DNA from: CAZHJG01 sp964533425
Lineage (GTDB): Bacteria > Patescibacteriota > Saccharimonadia > Saccharimonadales > UBA4665
Reading direction: 5' to 3'
DNA length: 22,062 nucleotides
NCBI GenBank assembly: GCA_964533425.1
Contig: CAZHJG010000016.1
Location: forward strand, 1-22,062
The notes under the pieces are model-generated. The model was not told where the DNA came from, searched no databases, and worked only from the letters and a program-made list of their open reading frames with translations. Below, piece after piece: positions 7,565-14,737 of this stretch. How positions within the stretch are numbered: position 1 is the stretch's first letter; the number at the start of each line of letters is the position of its first letter. The translations under genes and the position numbers were made by a program.

Positions 7565-8057
7565 TGTATTCCCCACTAGCTAGCGGCTCGCCACTCCAAC
7601 CCAGAAGCTGCACACCGTCTTCAACTATAAAGACGGGCAGCTCATGCTTGTACTCGATGTCCATTGTTTTTACACCAATTGCGGCCACGACCTCATTAAC
7701 GTTAGCCAAGTTGAACTTAAGAGGTACGGTAAGCCTATTTTGTATAAACTGGATTAATTCCTGGTTGCTGTACGAAGCCTTGATGTCTCTTAGCTTCTGA
7801 ATGTCATCACCACTCTCAGAATATTTACATTTCAGCTCAACCAGCCAAAGCTTAGTTGCCGTCAAGAACACCACATCTATATGATTGCGGTCACGCGAAC
7901 GCGAGCCGTCGTCATTTAATTTTGGAATCCGTATTAGGTCGCTGGCATACGCCTTAGAGCTGGGTGGGTGGAAGCTCAAGACTTGGGCCTCAGTAGCATA
8001 GTTAAGCCAGGCTACGAGCTTTTCGCCGACGACTGTTTCGCACGATAGATTTTCCAT
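7557..8057 (-). CDS. small PD-(D/E)XK nuclease-like protein of the restriction cluster
   Basis: 166 residues. A PD-(D/E)XK core is visible at about residues 50-78: RNHIDVVFLTATKLWLVELK, with D and ExK in the right spacing and an Asp before them. The N-terminus (GEKLVAWLNYATEAQVLSFHPP) may be a small helical lead-in. No separate DNA-binding domain is seen, so it may work with a neighbour. Its ATG starts one base after the TAA of the upstream gene (the stop occupies 8059-8061), and its stop overlaps the start of the HARE-HTH gene. Both contacts imply tight translational coupling. I cannot place it in a named family. Confidence 0.7.
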   Translation of the reverse strand: MENLSCETVVGEKLVAWLNYATEAQVLSFHPPSSKAYASDLIRIPKLNDDGSRSRDRNHIDVVFLTATKLWLVELKCKYSESGDDIQKLRDIKASYSNQELIQFIQNRLTVPLKFNLANVNEVVAAIGVKTMDIEYKHELPVFIVEDGVQLLGWSGEPLASGEYNE

Positions 8058-8058
8058 A

Positions 8059-9423
8059 TTATTTGAGATGGTTCCCGGTTATAATTCCGTCCGACAGCAC
8101 GATTAGGTCGCAGTATTGCCTAAAAATGCGCGACTGCTTGGTGCCGTTACTCCACACGCCAATCATTTCATTAATAGCCAGCGGGCGGCCATCTCTCGAG
8201 AAACACAGCTGCCGGATTTTGGCATGTGATTCTTCCGCAGAGCCATACCGTTTGAGAAACTCGTCGTACATGGCGCCGGTATGCTGCATGAGCTCCTCAA
8301 GTTGCTGCACCGTCTGCTGGTAGGCTTCGGAGTCACGACTCATATATACGCGAGGCCAAAAGAGTATCAAAGCCGATTTTCGGTCGTTGATGGTAGCCTG
8401 GTCCAACGTCCGGCAATATACGTAACCGAGGTTTACCAGTACGCCACAATGGGGGTCGGAGCGCCATTTATAGCCCGTATAATAAATGAAGGGATTTTGG
8501 AAATTGTCACGGGCCAATGTCGGCGCTAGGTCGCTGACTATGCCCTCGCCCGAAATGCGCTCATTATTAAGCGTTTCAAACTTGGCATTATTAATACAGC
8601 TTAAGGCGAGCAGTCTTTCAGGCTTGTCTTTGTAAAAATACTTCTCGGGAGTTATATGCTCTAAGATTGTGGTTGGCTGTTTTAAGAAATCGAGAAACTT
8701 AGCCTTGGTCCACTCTGAACGCACCACGGACGGCTTAATGTTGGGTGTTTCGGCCAACTTTCGCACCCGATCCACGGCGCTTTTTATGAATTGGTCATCC
8801 ATGATTGACTGCTTCTGAGCAATGGTTTCAGCCAGCGGCAAAAGATACTCTAAGGTGCTTATCAACTCACCAAACACGGTCACGACTTCACTGGATTCGG
8901 CTTGCTGGCTGATCTTCTGGGGCTTGCCATTTGGAGCCAGCGGCCAGTTAATGGCAATTTGCGGGACGGCATATATTTCGGCCAGCTTAATCATGCCCGC
9001 CCAAACATTGGTGTTTACCGAACGTTTACTGGCGATCGAACCCTGAATGTCTAGCTCATCATCCCGCACGCGCGAAAACGGGGTGAAATAAATAAAGGGA
9101 ATCCGGTGCTCGGCAGTGGTGGCAAACCGCGTAAAGCGCTGCAGCGGGTTGTCGCCAGTGTAGCCGTGTTCTGTGAGTTCAATGACTGCCACCGGTACTT
9201 TGTCGTACAGTATTATATAGTCCGGCCTGTCATGGTCGGCTAGTTCAGAAACGACGGCGTCCAGACTAAAGAGATTTCGCCCGCTTGGCAAAATTTCTAT
9301 GTTAATCGATGGGATTTGTCCAAGTAAGTCGGAATTTTCTTGAAGCTTATGGAACAGAATTCTGTCAGAGCTTTCATCGCAGAAGACAGTTAGCTTTTGG
9401 GGGTCTATAACGGTTTGAGTCAT
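8059..9423 (-). CDS. putative restriction endonuclease, 454 aa
   Basis: The start is taken as the ATG at 9423 (MTQTVIDPQKLTVFCDES). The frame is open to 9507, but no SD or promoter supports the earlier TTG. A nuclease-like core is visible near residues 55-130 of this form: DHDRPDYIILYDKVPVAVIE followed by LTEHGYTGDNPLQRF and then RIPFIYFTPFSR. This reads as PD-(D/E)XK with the last lysine replaced (E-L-T rather than E-x-K). The remaining 300 residues carry no motif I recognise; they contain many Tyr and Trp residues (NPFIYYTGYKWRSDP) and could recognise the target. It follows two methyltransferase genes and precedes two more nuclease genes, which makes a restriction subunit the best guess. 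A 99-base gap separates it from the methyltransferase. Confidence 0.65.
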   Translation of the reverse strand: MTQTVIDPQKLTVFCDESSDRILFHKLQENSDLLGQIPSINIEILPSGRNLFSLDAVVSELADHDRPDYIILYDKVPVAVIELTEHGYTGDNPLQRFTRFATTAEHRIPFIYFTPFSRVRDDELDIQGSIASKRSVNTNVWAGMIKLAEIYAVPQIAINWPLAPNGKPQKISQQAESSEVVTVFGELISTLEYLLPLAETIAQKQSIMDDQFIKSAVDRVRKLAETPNIKPSVVRSEWTKAKFLDFLKQPTTILEHITPEKYFYKDKPERLLALSCINNAKFETLNNERISGEGIVSDLAPTLARDNFQNPFIYYTGYKWRSDPHCGVLVNLGYVYCRTLDQATINDRKSALILFWPRVYMSRDSEAYQQTVQQLEELMQHTGAMYDEFLKRYGSAEESHAKIRQLCFSRDGRPLAINEMIGVWSNGTKQSRIFRQYCDLIVLSDGIITGNHLK

Positions 9424-9522
9424 GCATTTTGGTATTGCGCCAAACGTAACTACACAATACTTTAATCCTTCATGTAAAGGATAGCAGACGAGACCCCTGT
9501 TCGGCAAAGAGGACTAGGCTGC

Positions 9523-10671
9523 TCATTTTTCGAAGTAGATAAGGTGGTCTTCTTTGGTGACTATATTTTGGTTGGCCGATCGGTGGTACTGGGCTTGCGT
9601 AAATACCACATCACGGATCTCGTGAGCCATGTACGTAAACCCAAGGCGCTCGCAGGCTTTAATGAAGCTGTCGATTACGGGTAGCTGCTCTTCTCTCAGC
9701 GTGCTGTCGTTCACCACGATGCAGAATTTGCGCTGCGGCTTGAGAAGCCGGTAGGCTTCGCGAAAAACGTCTGTCATATCCGCAAGATACAGATCGAAAT
9801 CACTAATTTTAGTCGTCTTAAAACCGTCGCGTATTTCTGCTTTGGAAATTGCCTGTCGGTTAAAATCGCCCCATTCAAGCTCAAACCTGAGGACGTCAGA
9901 GGAATACTTGTAGAGCGCAAAGTATGGCGGATGGTTCAGTACAAACCCCGCCGAATTATCTTTCAGCGGGGTTTTTCGAGCATCGCCCGTTATGATTTTG
10001 GTGCTCTTGTTCTTAACCAAGGCAAGATACTCGTCCATGCCGACCGCCATGGTTTTAACCTTTTTCGTAAAGTTGAGCACCGCATCTTCCTTACTGGGCT
10101 CGGCTTCGCGGAATATTCTGCCAGTCCGGACTGAGGCGTTGGATACCTTACGAATAATTGACAGCCAGGCGACCATGAAAAAATCTTTGAGCGTTTCGTC
10201 TTCGATAGCCTGAATGTGGTGATTAAGTACTATGAGTGAGGCTTCGATGTACTCCTCGAACCACCGGCTTTTATTGGCTATCTTGGGCCTTTCGTCTTTC
10301 AGATATGCGACACCGCTGCCGAATGGTTTGTGCGTATCTACTTTGCTCAGATCTTTATGCACAGCTGCGAGAAGCTGCTGCAGTGACTTAAGCAAGTGTG
10401 GGGTGTCGAGAGGAGTAGTTTTGACTTTTGAAATAAGTACGCTCAGCGGATTTATTTCCACGCCGACAGCATCATAACCGAGTATTTGGGCTTCGACTAA
10501 AGTCGTACCAGAACCGGACATTAAATCAACGATTGGCTCGTTCGCCACGGCACATTTTTCTATGATGTGCCGAGTGGCAATCGGCGGTAACTTACCGAAA
10601 TATCTGAAAAACCCATGCGTCGCATATTGCTGCGATTTATTGGTGTGGCTAAAGCTAACTCTGGTTCGCAT
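9523..10671 (-). CDS. site-specific DNA methyltransferase (N4-cytosine/N6-adenine type), second copy
   Basis: 382 residues. The N-terminal block ATHGFFRYFGKLPPIATRHII resembles the conserved lead-in of its neighbour. Motif I (SAM binding) is VDLMSGSGTTLVEA near residue 48, followed by an acidic strand (VGVEINPLS). Motif IV is NHPPYF near residue 250, so the usual D/N/S before PPY is His. It has a Rossmann-type methyltransferase layout with motif I before motif IV. Its ATG overlaps the TAG of the upstream paralogue by 17 bases. It ends with TGA. With its paralogue it probably protects the two strands of an asymmetric target; this is inference. The target base cannot be read from the sequence. 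Confidence 0.85.
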   Translation of the reverse strand: MRTRVSFSHTNKSQQYATHGFFRYFGKLPPIATRHIIEKCAVANEPIVDLMSGSGTTLVEAQILGYDAVGVEINPLSVLISKVKTTPLDTPHLLKSLQQLLAAVHKDLSKVDTHKPFGSGVAYLKDERPKIANKSRWFEEYIEASLIVLNHHIQAIEDETLKDFFMVAWLSIIRKVSNASVRTGRIFREAEPSKEDAVLNFTKKVKTMAVGMDEYLALVKNKSTKIITGDARKTPLKDNSAGFVLNHPPYFALYKYSSDVLRFELEWGDFNRQAISKAEIRDGFKTTKISDFDLYLADMTDVFREAYRLLKPQRKFCIVVNDSTLREEQLPVIDSFIKACERLGFTYMAHEIRDVVFTQAQYHRSANQNIVTKEDHLIYFEK

Positions 10672-11839
10672 CGGGTTTTCTTAAGACAATTATTTCTTGG
10701 AATTTCATCTTCTTATTCAGCGTCCGGCCGGTGTTGTGGTTGAGCAGGTTCTTGGCGACTTTTTCTACTTCGAAGCCAGCATCTTTGCCAAACTCAACGG
10801 TTATCGGGGAGAGTGGTATGCGCGTGTGGTTTATGCTCCCGTCGCCAATAACGCAGGCACAATAACCGCCAGGCTTGAGAACCCGATAGGCTTCTTGCAG
10901 TATGCGGTTCCAGCCGACTAAGTATTTCTGCAAGCCGTTCGGTACATGGAAGTAGCTGCCTCTCATGGCTAGTTCAAGCTTCCGCAGGTCTTTGTGGTTG
11001 ATTTTTAGCCAGGCTAGCTGCAGCTGGGCCGTTTCCGAAAAGGCTGTGCCCGAAAGGTATGGCGGATGTAAGACAACGAGCTGGGCTGAATTTTCGGCCA
11101 CATCAATCTTGTCTGCAAAACCTTTTGCCACACGAACGTTATGGGACTTTTCCTGCAAGCCCAGCTCGACACACAGCTGGTTGATATTTGCCATATGACT
11201 GAGTTGTTTGAGCATGGTTGGTACGACGGACTTAACAACCTTTTTTAGGTCAATCTCGGTGTTCATCTTTTTGACGTTGGCTCTGGAAACTTGCCGCAAT
11301 ATTGAAAGCAAGGCGAGCTGAAAAAAGTTTCTGATATCTTCAGCTTTGAGCTGATCGATATAGGTCTGAATTTGCAGCAGCTCGCTCAAAGACGACTCAT
11401 CGTAATAGTGAAGCACCTCTTGCATGGGCGTGGAAAGCTTTTTAGGCAGCGGCTTCGGGCTAAGCGCAAAAACAAAGGTGTCAAAATCGGCAAGCGCCTT
11501 GGCCAAAGCTCTAGGCTTGATGAACGTCGTAACAACCTGACTGGTCATTAGAGCGACATCATTAATGTCCAGCCCGATGGCTTTTCGATTGAGCCGTATG
11601 GCCTCAATGAGCGTGGTGCCGCTGCCGCACATCGGGTCTATAACTGTATCGCCAGGCTTGGTATATAATTCGATAAATTGGTGCGGTAGCTGCGGCGTAA
11701 ACTTACCGATATACCGCAAATAGTTGTGGCTCAAATACTGCGTCGGCGCAGTGGATGGCACCTCCCATACCTCTGTAGCTTCAAGTTGAAAGATTTTTAA
11801 ATAAATCTTGTTTGGTGGTTCAACGGAGTTTCTGAGCAT
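10655..11839 (-). CDS. site-specific DNA methyltransferase (N4-cytosine/N6-adenine type), first copy
   Basis: 394 residues from the ATG at 11839. The order is: lead-in SHNYLRYIGKFTPQLPHQFI at about 37-56, motif I VIDPMCGSGTTLIEA at about 65-79 with the acidic strand AIGLDINDV, and motif IV LHPPYLSGTAF near residue 255, again His-Pro-Pro-Tyr. Near the end VLKPGGYCACVIGDG resembles a later Rossmann strand. It is clearly a paralogue of the next gene. It is the first gene of the minus-strand cluster (11839 to 6824). A TATACT at 11883-11888 gives a leader of about 37 bases. A purine-rich AAGAAGGGAAGAGG lies in the leader, further from the ATG than a normal SD, so the exact start is slightly uncertain. 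Confidence 0.87.
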   Translation of the reverse strand: MLRNSVEPPNKIYLKIFQLEATEVWEVPSTAPTQYLSHNYLRYIGKFTPQLPHQFIELYTKPGDTVIDPMCGSGTTLIEAIRLNRKAIGLDINDVALMTSQVVTTFIKPRALAKALADFDTFVFALSPKPLPKKLSTPMQEVLHYYDESSLSELLQIQTYIDQLKAEDIRNFFQLALLSILRQVSRANVKKMNTEIDLKKVVKSVVPTMLKQLSHMANINQLCVELGLQEKSHNVRVAKGFADKIDVAENSAQLVVLHPPYLSGTAFSETAQLQLAWLKINHKDLRKLELAMRGSYFHVPNGLQKYLVGWNRILQEAYRVLKPGGYCACVIGDGSINHTRIPLSPITVEFGKDAGFEVEKVAKNLLNHNTGRTLNKKMKFQEIIVLRKPDANQS

Positions 11840-11882
11840 ACCAATAGTTGCTGTTGCCTCTTCCCTTCTTCTGCTTAGCTAA

Positions 11883-11888
11883 AGTATA
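11883..11888 (-). promoter_or_regulatory. -10 box of the restriction-modification cluster
   Basis: TATACT on the minus strand, 43 bases before the first methyltransferase ATG. No good -35 is seen. This is the only clear promoter for the cluster, apart from a possible internal one in the 99-base gap at 9424-9522. Confidence 0.5.
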
Positions 11889-12012
11889 CCTTGTTCGGCT
11901 GCGCATTATCTAACCATGAATCAGGCTGAGTTGCTGCTATTTCCGTTCTATGACACAACCATGTAACGAAGAAGACGGGCGATGAGCGAAGAGCTCACGA
12001 TCACGGGGTTAC

Positions 12013-13841
12013 TTATTGCTTTTGGCGTTTACGCTTGGTGGGGTCAAGTTCTTTTTTTCGTAGGCGGAGCGATGAGGGCGTGACTTCCAAGAGTTCGTCG
12101 TTTTCGATAAAGTCTAGGCATTGTTCCAGGCTGAAGACCGTGGGTGGGGTGAGCTGGACGACACCGTCGGAAGATGAGGAGCGCATGTTGGTGAGGTGTT
12201 TAGCTTTGCAGACGTTGATTTCCATGTCTTCACTGCGGGTGTTGAGACCAATGATCTGGCCGGCGTAGACTTTGACGGCCGGGCCCACAAAAATCGTGCC
12301 GCGGGCTTCGGCAGTTTGCAAGGAATATGGGGTGGTGGTGCCCGTTTCGTAGGCGATCAGGACGCCATTTCGAAGCTGCTGCAGTGAGGCGCCAGCGGGC
12401 TGGAAGCCAATGACCAGGCTGTTCATGACGATGGTGCCTTTGGTATTGGTCATCAGGATGTTGCGCATGCCAAGGAGCGCGCGGGTGGGCATTTCATAAA
12501 TGAGCTTAGTGACGCCTTTGGGGCTGGCGAACTGCTCTTTGAGTGCGGCCCGGCGCTGACCGAGCTCCATTTGTACCGTGCCGATGTGCTCAGCCGGGAC
12601 CTCGATGATAACTTCCTCAATGGGCTCCATCAGCCGGCCTTTTTCCTCGTGGGTGACGACTTCCGGGCGACCGACTTCGAATTCGTAGCCTTCGCGGCGC
12701 ATGGTTTCGATCAGCACGCCTAAGTGCAGTTCGCCCCGGCCGGCGACCGTGAAACCGATACCGGCTTCAGAGACTTGCAGGCCGACATTGGTTTCCAGCT
12801 CCCGCTGCAGGCGCTCACTAATTTGTCGAGAGGTGTTGAATTCACCCTCCAGGCCTTTAAACGGACTGGTGTTCGGTCCCAGGTAGATACGCAGCGTCGG
12901 TGCTTCGACTTCGATGGTCGGCAGAGCTTCCGGTTGGTCCGCGTCGGCGATGGTTTCACCGATCTGAGCGTTGGCAACGCCTGTCAGCTGCACGATGTCG
13001 CCAGCGATGCCTTCCGGCACTTCAAATTTGCTAACTCCGTGGCTCATGAAAACATTGTCGACTTTGGCCTTCTGGAACGTGCCGTCCTTTTTGCAAAGCG
13101 CCACTTGATCGCCCGGCTTGACCGCGCCGCGGCTGATGCGACCGATGGCATATTTGCCTTTGAAGGTATCGCTGGCCAGCGCCGTCACCAGCATCTGGAA
13201 CGGTTTGTCGCGCTCGATAGCGGGAGCCGGAATTTTATCGATAATGGCCTGGAAGATCGGCTCCAAGTCGGCCGCCGCCTCACTGTCGACTGGAGGCTCA
13301 GTCCAGGCTTTGCCAGCCCGGCCGACGGCGTAATATACTGGGTAATGCAACTGGTCTTCGTGCACCGCCAGCTCCAAAAACAGGTCAGCGAGCTCATCTT
13401 CGACTTCGGGGATACGGGAGCCCGATTTGTCGATTTTATTGATAATGACAATTGGTTTGAGCTCGGCCGCCAGCGCTTTACCAAGCACAAACTTGGTTTG
13501 TGGCATCGGGCCCTCCTGGGCGTCGACGATCAGCAGGCAGCCATCGGCCATATTAAGCGTCCGCTCGACCTCACCGCTGAAGTCCGCGTGCCCCGGCGTG
13601 TCGATGATATTAATCCGATAGTCGTTGTGCTGGACGGCTGTGACTTTGGCGGTGATGGTAATCCCCCGCTCTTTTCCTGATCGCCGCTGTCCATGATCAG
13701 CTCCTGGCTCATTTCCGCCTGGTTGTCGCGGAAAGTCTGCGATTGCTTTAACAGGCCGTCGACAAGCGTCGTCTTGCCATGATCGACATGAGCAATGATG
13801 GCGATATTACGGATTTTGGTGGGGTCTTGGGTGGTTTTCAT
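12013..13841 (-). pseudogene. typA: typA (bipA) translational GTPase, interrupted by a one-base frameshift
   Basis: TypA/BipA is a ribosome-associated GTPase for stress and 50S assembly. The N-terminal part (13841 to about 13675) reads IRNIAIIAHVDHGKTTLVDGLL (G1 is AHVDHGKT). The rest continues in another frame with the G3 region DTPGHADFSGEVER, G4 INKID, and the EF-G-like and TypA C-terminal domains, ending LRLRKKELDPTKRKRQKQ. The reading frames meet at a run of four A (minus strand; plus TTTT 13672-13675). Adding one A restores QEKERGITITAKV, the expected switch I/G2 segment, and gives a 609-residue protein, the usual size. All other parts look intact. It is therefore either a homopolymer base-call error or a fresh mutation. 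The shifted ORF from 13551 alone would lack the P-loop. Confidence 0.93.
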
Positions 13842-14004
13842 ACTGATGTGGTGATTGCTTGGCTTCGGTATGGCGCGAGTTTGCCCGTAGGCATTAAAAA
13901 AGAATCCTCGCCTGCTGTTTAGTACTGCGCCGGCCCTTACCGGTAATGAAGTCGAGCACTCTACTAAAAAGGCAAACCCGGATTCATCTCAAAACAATGT
14001 TAAT
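13842..14004 (-). promoter_or_regulatory. long typA 5' leader
   Basis: About 157 bases lie between the expected start of transcription (near 13998) and the ATG. They hold an eight-codon upstream ORF (ATG 13987 to TAG 13964), a CCGG/CCGG stem with a six-base loop near 13930-13945, and a run of six T (minus strand) at about 13896-13901. No Shine-Dalgarno site precedes the typA ATG. I see no known riboswitch. Confidence 0.3.
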
Positions 14005-14033
14005 ACATTAGCATGTTGGCCGCTTATTGTCAA
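14005..14033 (-). promoter_or_regulatory. typA promoter
   Basis: On the minus strand: TTGACA (14028-14033), a 17-base spacer, TAATGT (14005-14010). The -35 is a perfect match to consensus, the best in the window. Confidence 0.7.
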
Positions 14034-14044
14034 TTTTGCGCGCG

Positions 14045-14112
14045 TTGCTTGGTCTGTTGCTGTCTACGTATAAGTTGGCGAAGTACCGCCCAAAGGAGGT
14101 AAGCGTGATAAG
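14045..14112 (+). promoter_or_regulatory. candidate promoter and leader box of structured RNA copy 1
   Basis: TTGCTT (14045-14050), an 18-base spacer and TATAAG (14069-14074) form a possible promoter. TGATAAGAA at 14106-14114 recurs at the same place before copy 2 (14729-14737), seven to eight bases before the outer helix when counted from GATAAG, so it could instead be the -10. A strong SD-like AAAGGAGGT at 14092-14100 precedes only a six-codon frame (GTG 14105). Confidence 0.35.
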
Positions 14113-14114
14113 AA

Positions 14115-14621
14115 GAAAATGGTAGGTACAGAGCGATTTGCGAAGGCGACGGGCGATGGCTAAGAGCCAGCGGTCAAGGCTTCGGACAAATCGGTGGCTG
14201 GGGGAGGTCGCTGCGCGCGGTGGTGGGATAGCGCAGGGAGGCAGGTGTGGTCGTTGCCCTAGACCACATGGAGGGGCCTCAAGCTCGGGAGTGGGGACTC
14301 ACCGAACTTACCTCCCCCAGTCACCACTCGGTGGTCCGGGCCCGCGTGCCGGGACCACCAAGAAGAGGAAGGCCTGTGGTCCTACTATCTCGGCCGAGAT
14401 GCAGAGACACAGAGGCACGCACGGTGCGGTGGTGCTCAATACCCTTCAGAAGCGTGTGCCCTGAGGACACTAGCCAATTCGCTCCTTTTGTCGAGGCGAA
14501 GGGCAGCCTCCCTCACATTGTTTCACGCGTGTTACACACAGCGTGAAGCGTTAGGAAAAGTCTGTACCTACCAAAGAACAACATCGGATCCCGGGAGCAA
14601 AAACTCAACCAAAAAACGATT
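14115..14621 (+). ncRNA. large structured RNA, copy 1
   Basis: About 500 bases that I do not recognise. Helices seen: outer helix GGTAGGTACAG (14121-14131) with CTGTACCTACC (14562-14572); CGATTTG (14134-14140) with CAAATCG (14187-14193), extended by CGAAG/CTTCG and hairpin TGGCT-AAG-AGCCA; CTGGGGGAGGT (14198-14208) with ACCTCCCCCAG (14310-14320), enclosing hairpin TGTGGTC/GACCACA (14246-14268); GGTGGTCC (14330-14337) with GGACCACC (14352-14359); GAGGAAGG (14365-14372) with CCTCCCTC (14507-14514, one A-C mismatch); palindrome ATCTCGGCCGAGAT (14387-14400); TTCACGC (14522-14528) with GCGTGAA (14541-14547). The tail 14573-14621 is A-rich and shared with copy 2. The plus strand is favoured because the unpaired parts are A-rich. 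The A-C mismatch would be G-U on the other strand, so strand is not certain. Confidence 0.75.
14573..14621 (+). repeat. conserved 3' tail of the structured RNA, copy 1
   Basis: It shares with 15175-15220, in order: AAAGAACAAC, TCCCGGGAG, ACTCAACCAAAA and CGATT, with small spacer differences. TCCCGGGA is a perfect palindrome. The rest is A-rich and looks unpaired. Confidence 0.8.
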
Positions 14622-14728
14622 GAATTCTACTTTAAACGATTGGGTCTGGCTTTACAAGCGACTACGGCACCTGATTATACGCGTTGACTACACCCGGTCT
14701 GGAATTTTTATTAAAACTACTGTGCAAA
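14622..14728. other. spacer between the two structured RNA copies
   Basis: It contains a plausible plus-strand promoter for copy 2: TTGACT (14684-14689), a 17-base spacer, TTTATT (14707-14712). No gene is seen. There is no clear terminator after copy 1. A TAGAAT on the minus strand (14624-14629) is a weaker alternative promoter pointing back into copy 1. Confidence 0.4.
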
Positions 14729-14737
14729 TGATAAGAA

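Noticed and set aside
11916..11966. A 16-codon plus-strand frame starting MNQAELLLFPFYD between the first methyltransferase and typA
   Set aside because: Very short, with no convincing promoter or SD and no neighbour to support it.
12724..13680. A 318-codon plus-strand open frame opposite typA
   Set aside because: A shadow of typA: the minus strand encodes clear TypA domains, and this frame has no family features.
14092..14122. AAAGGAGGT followed by GTG and a six-codon frame
   Set aside because: The ribosome-site match is strong, but the frame is only six codons (stop at the outer helix), and copy 2 has nothing like it. Noted as part of the RNA leader only.
14121..14621. RNase P RNA, because GAGGAAGG recalls the GAGGAAAGUCC block
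   Set aside because: The other universal blocks (such as GGTAAGAGC and the 3' ACAG-type block) are missing, and two divergent tandem copies would be odd for rnpB.
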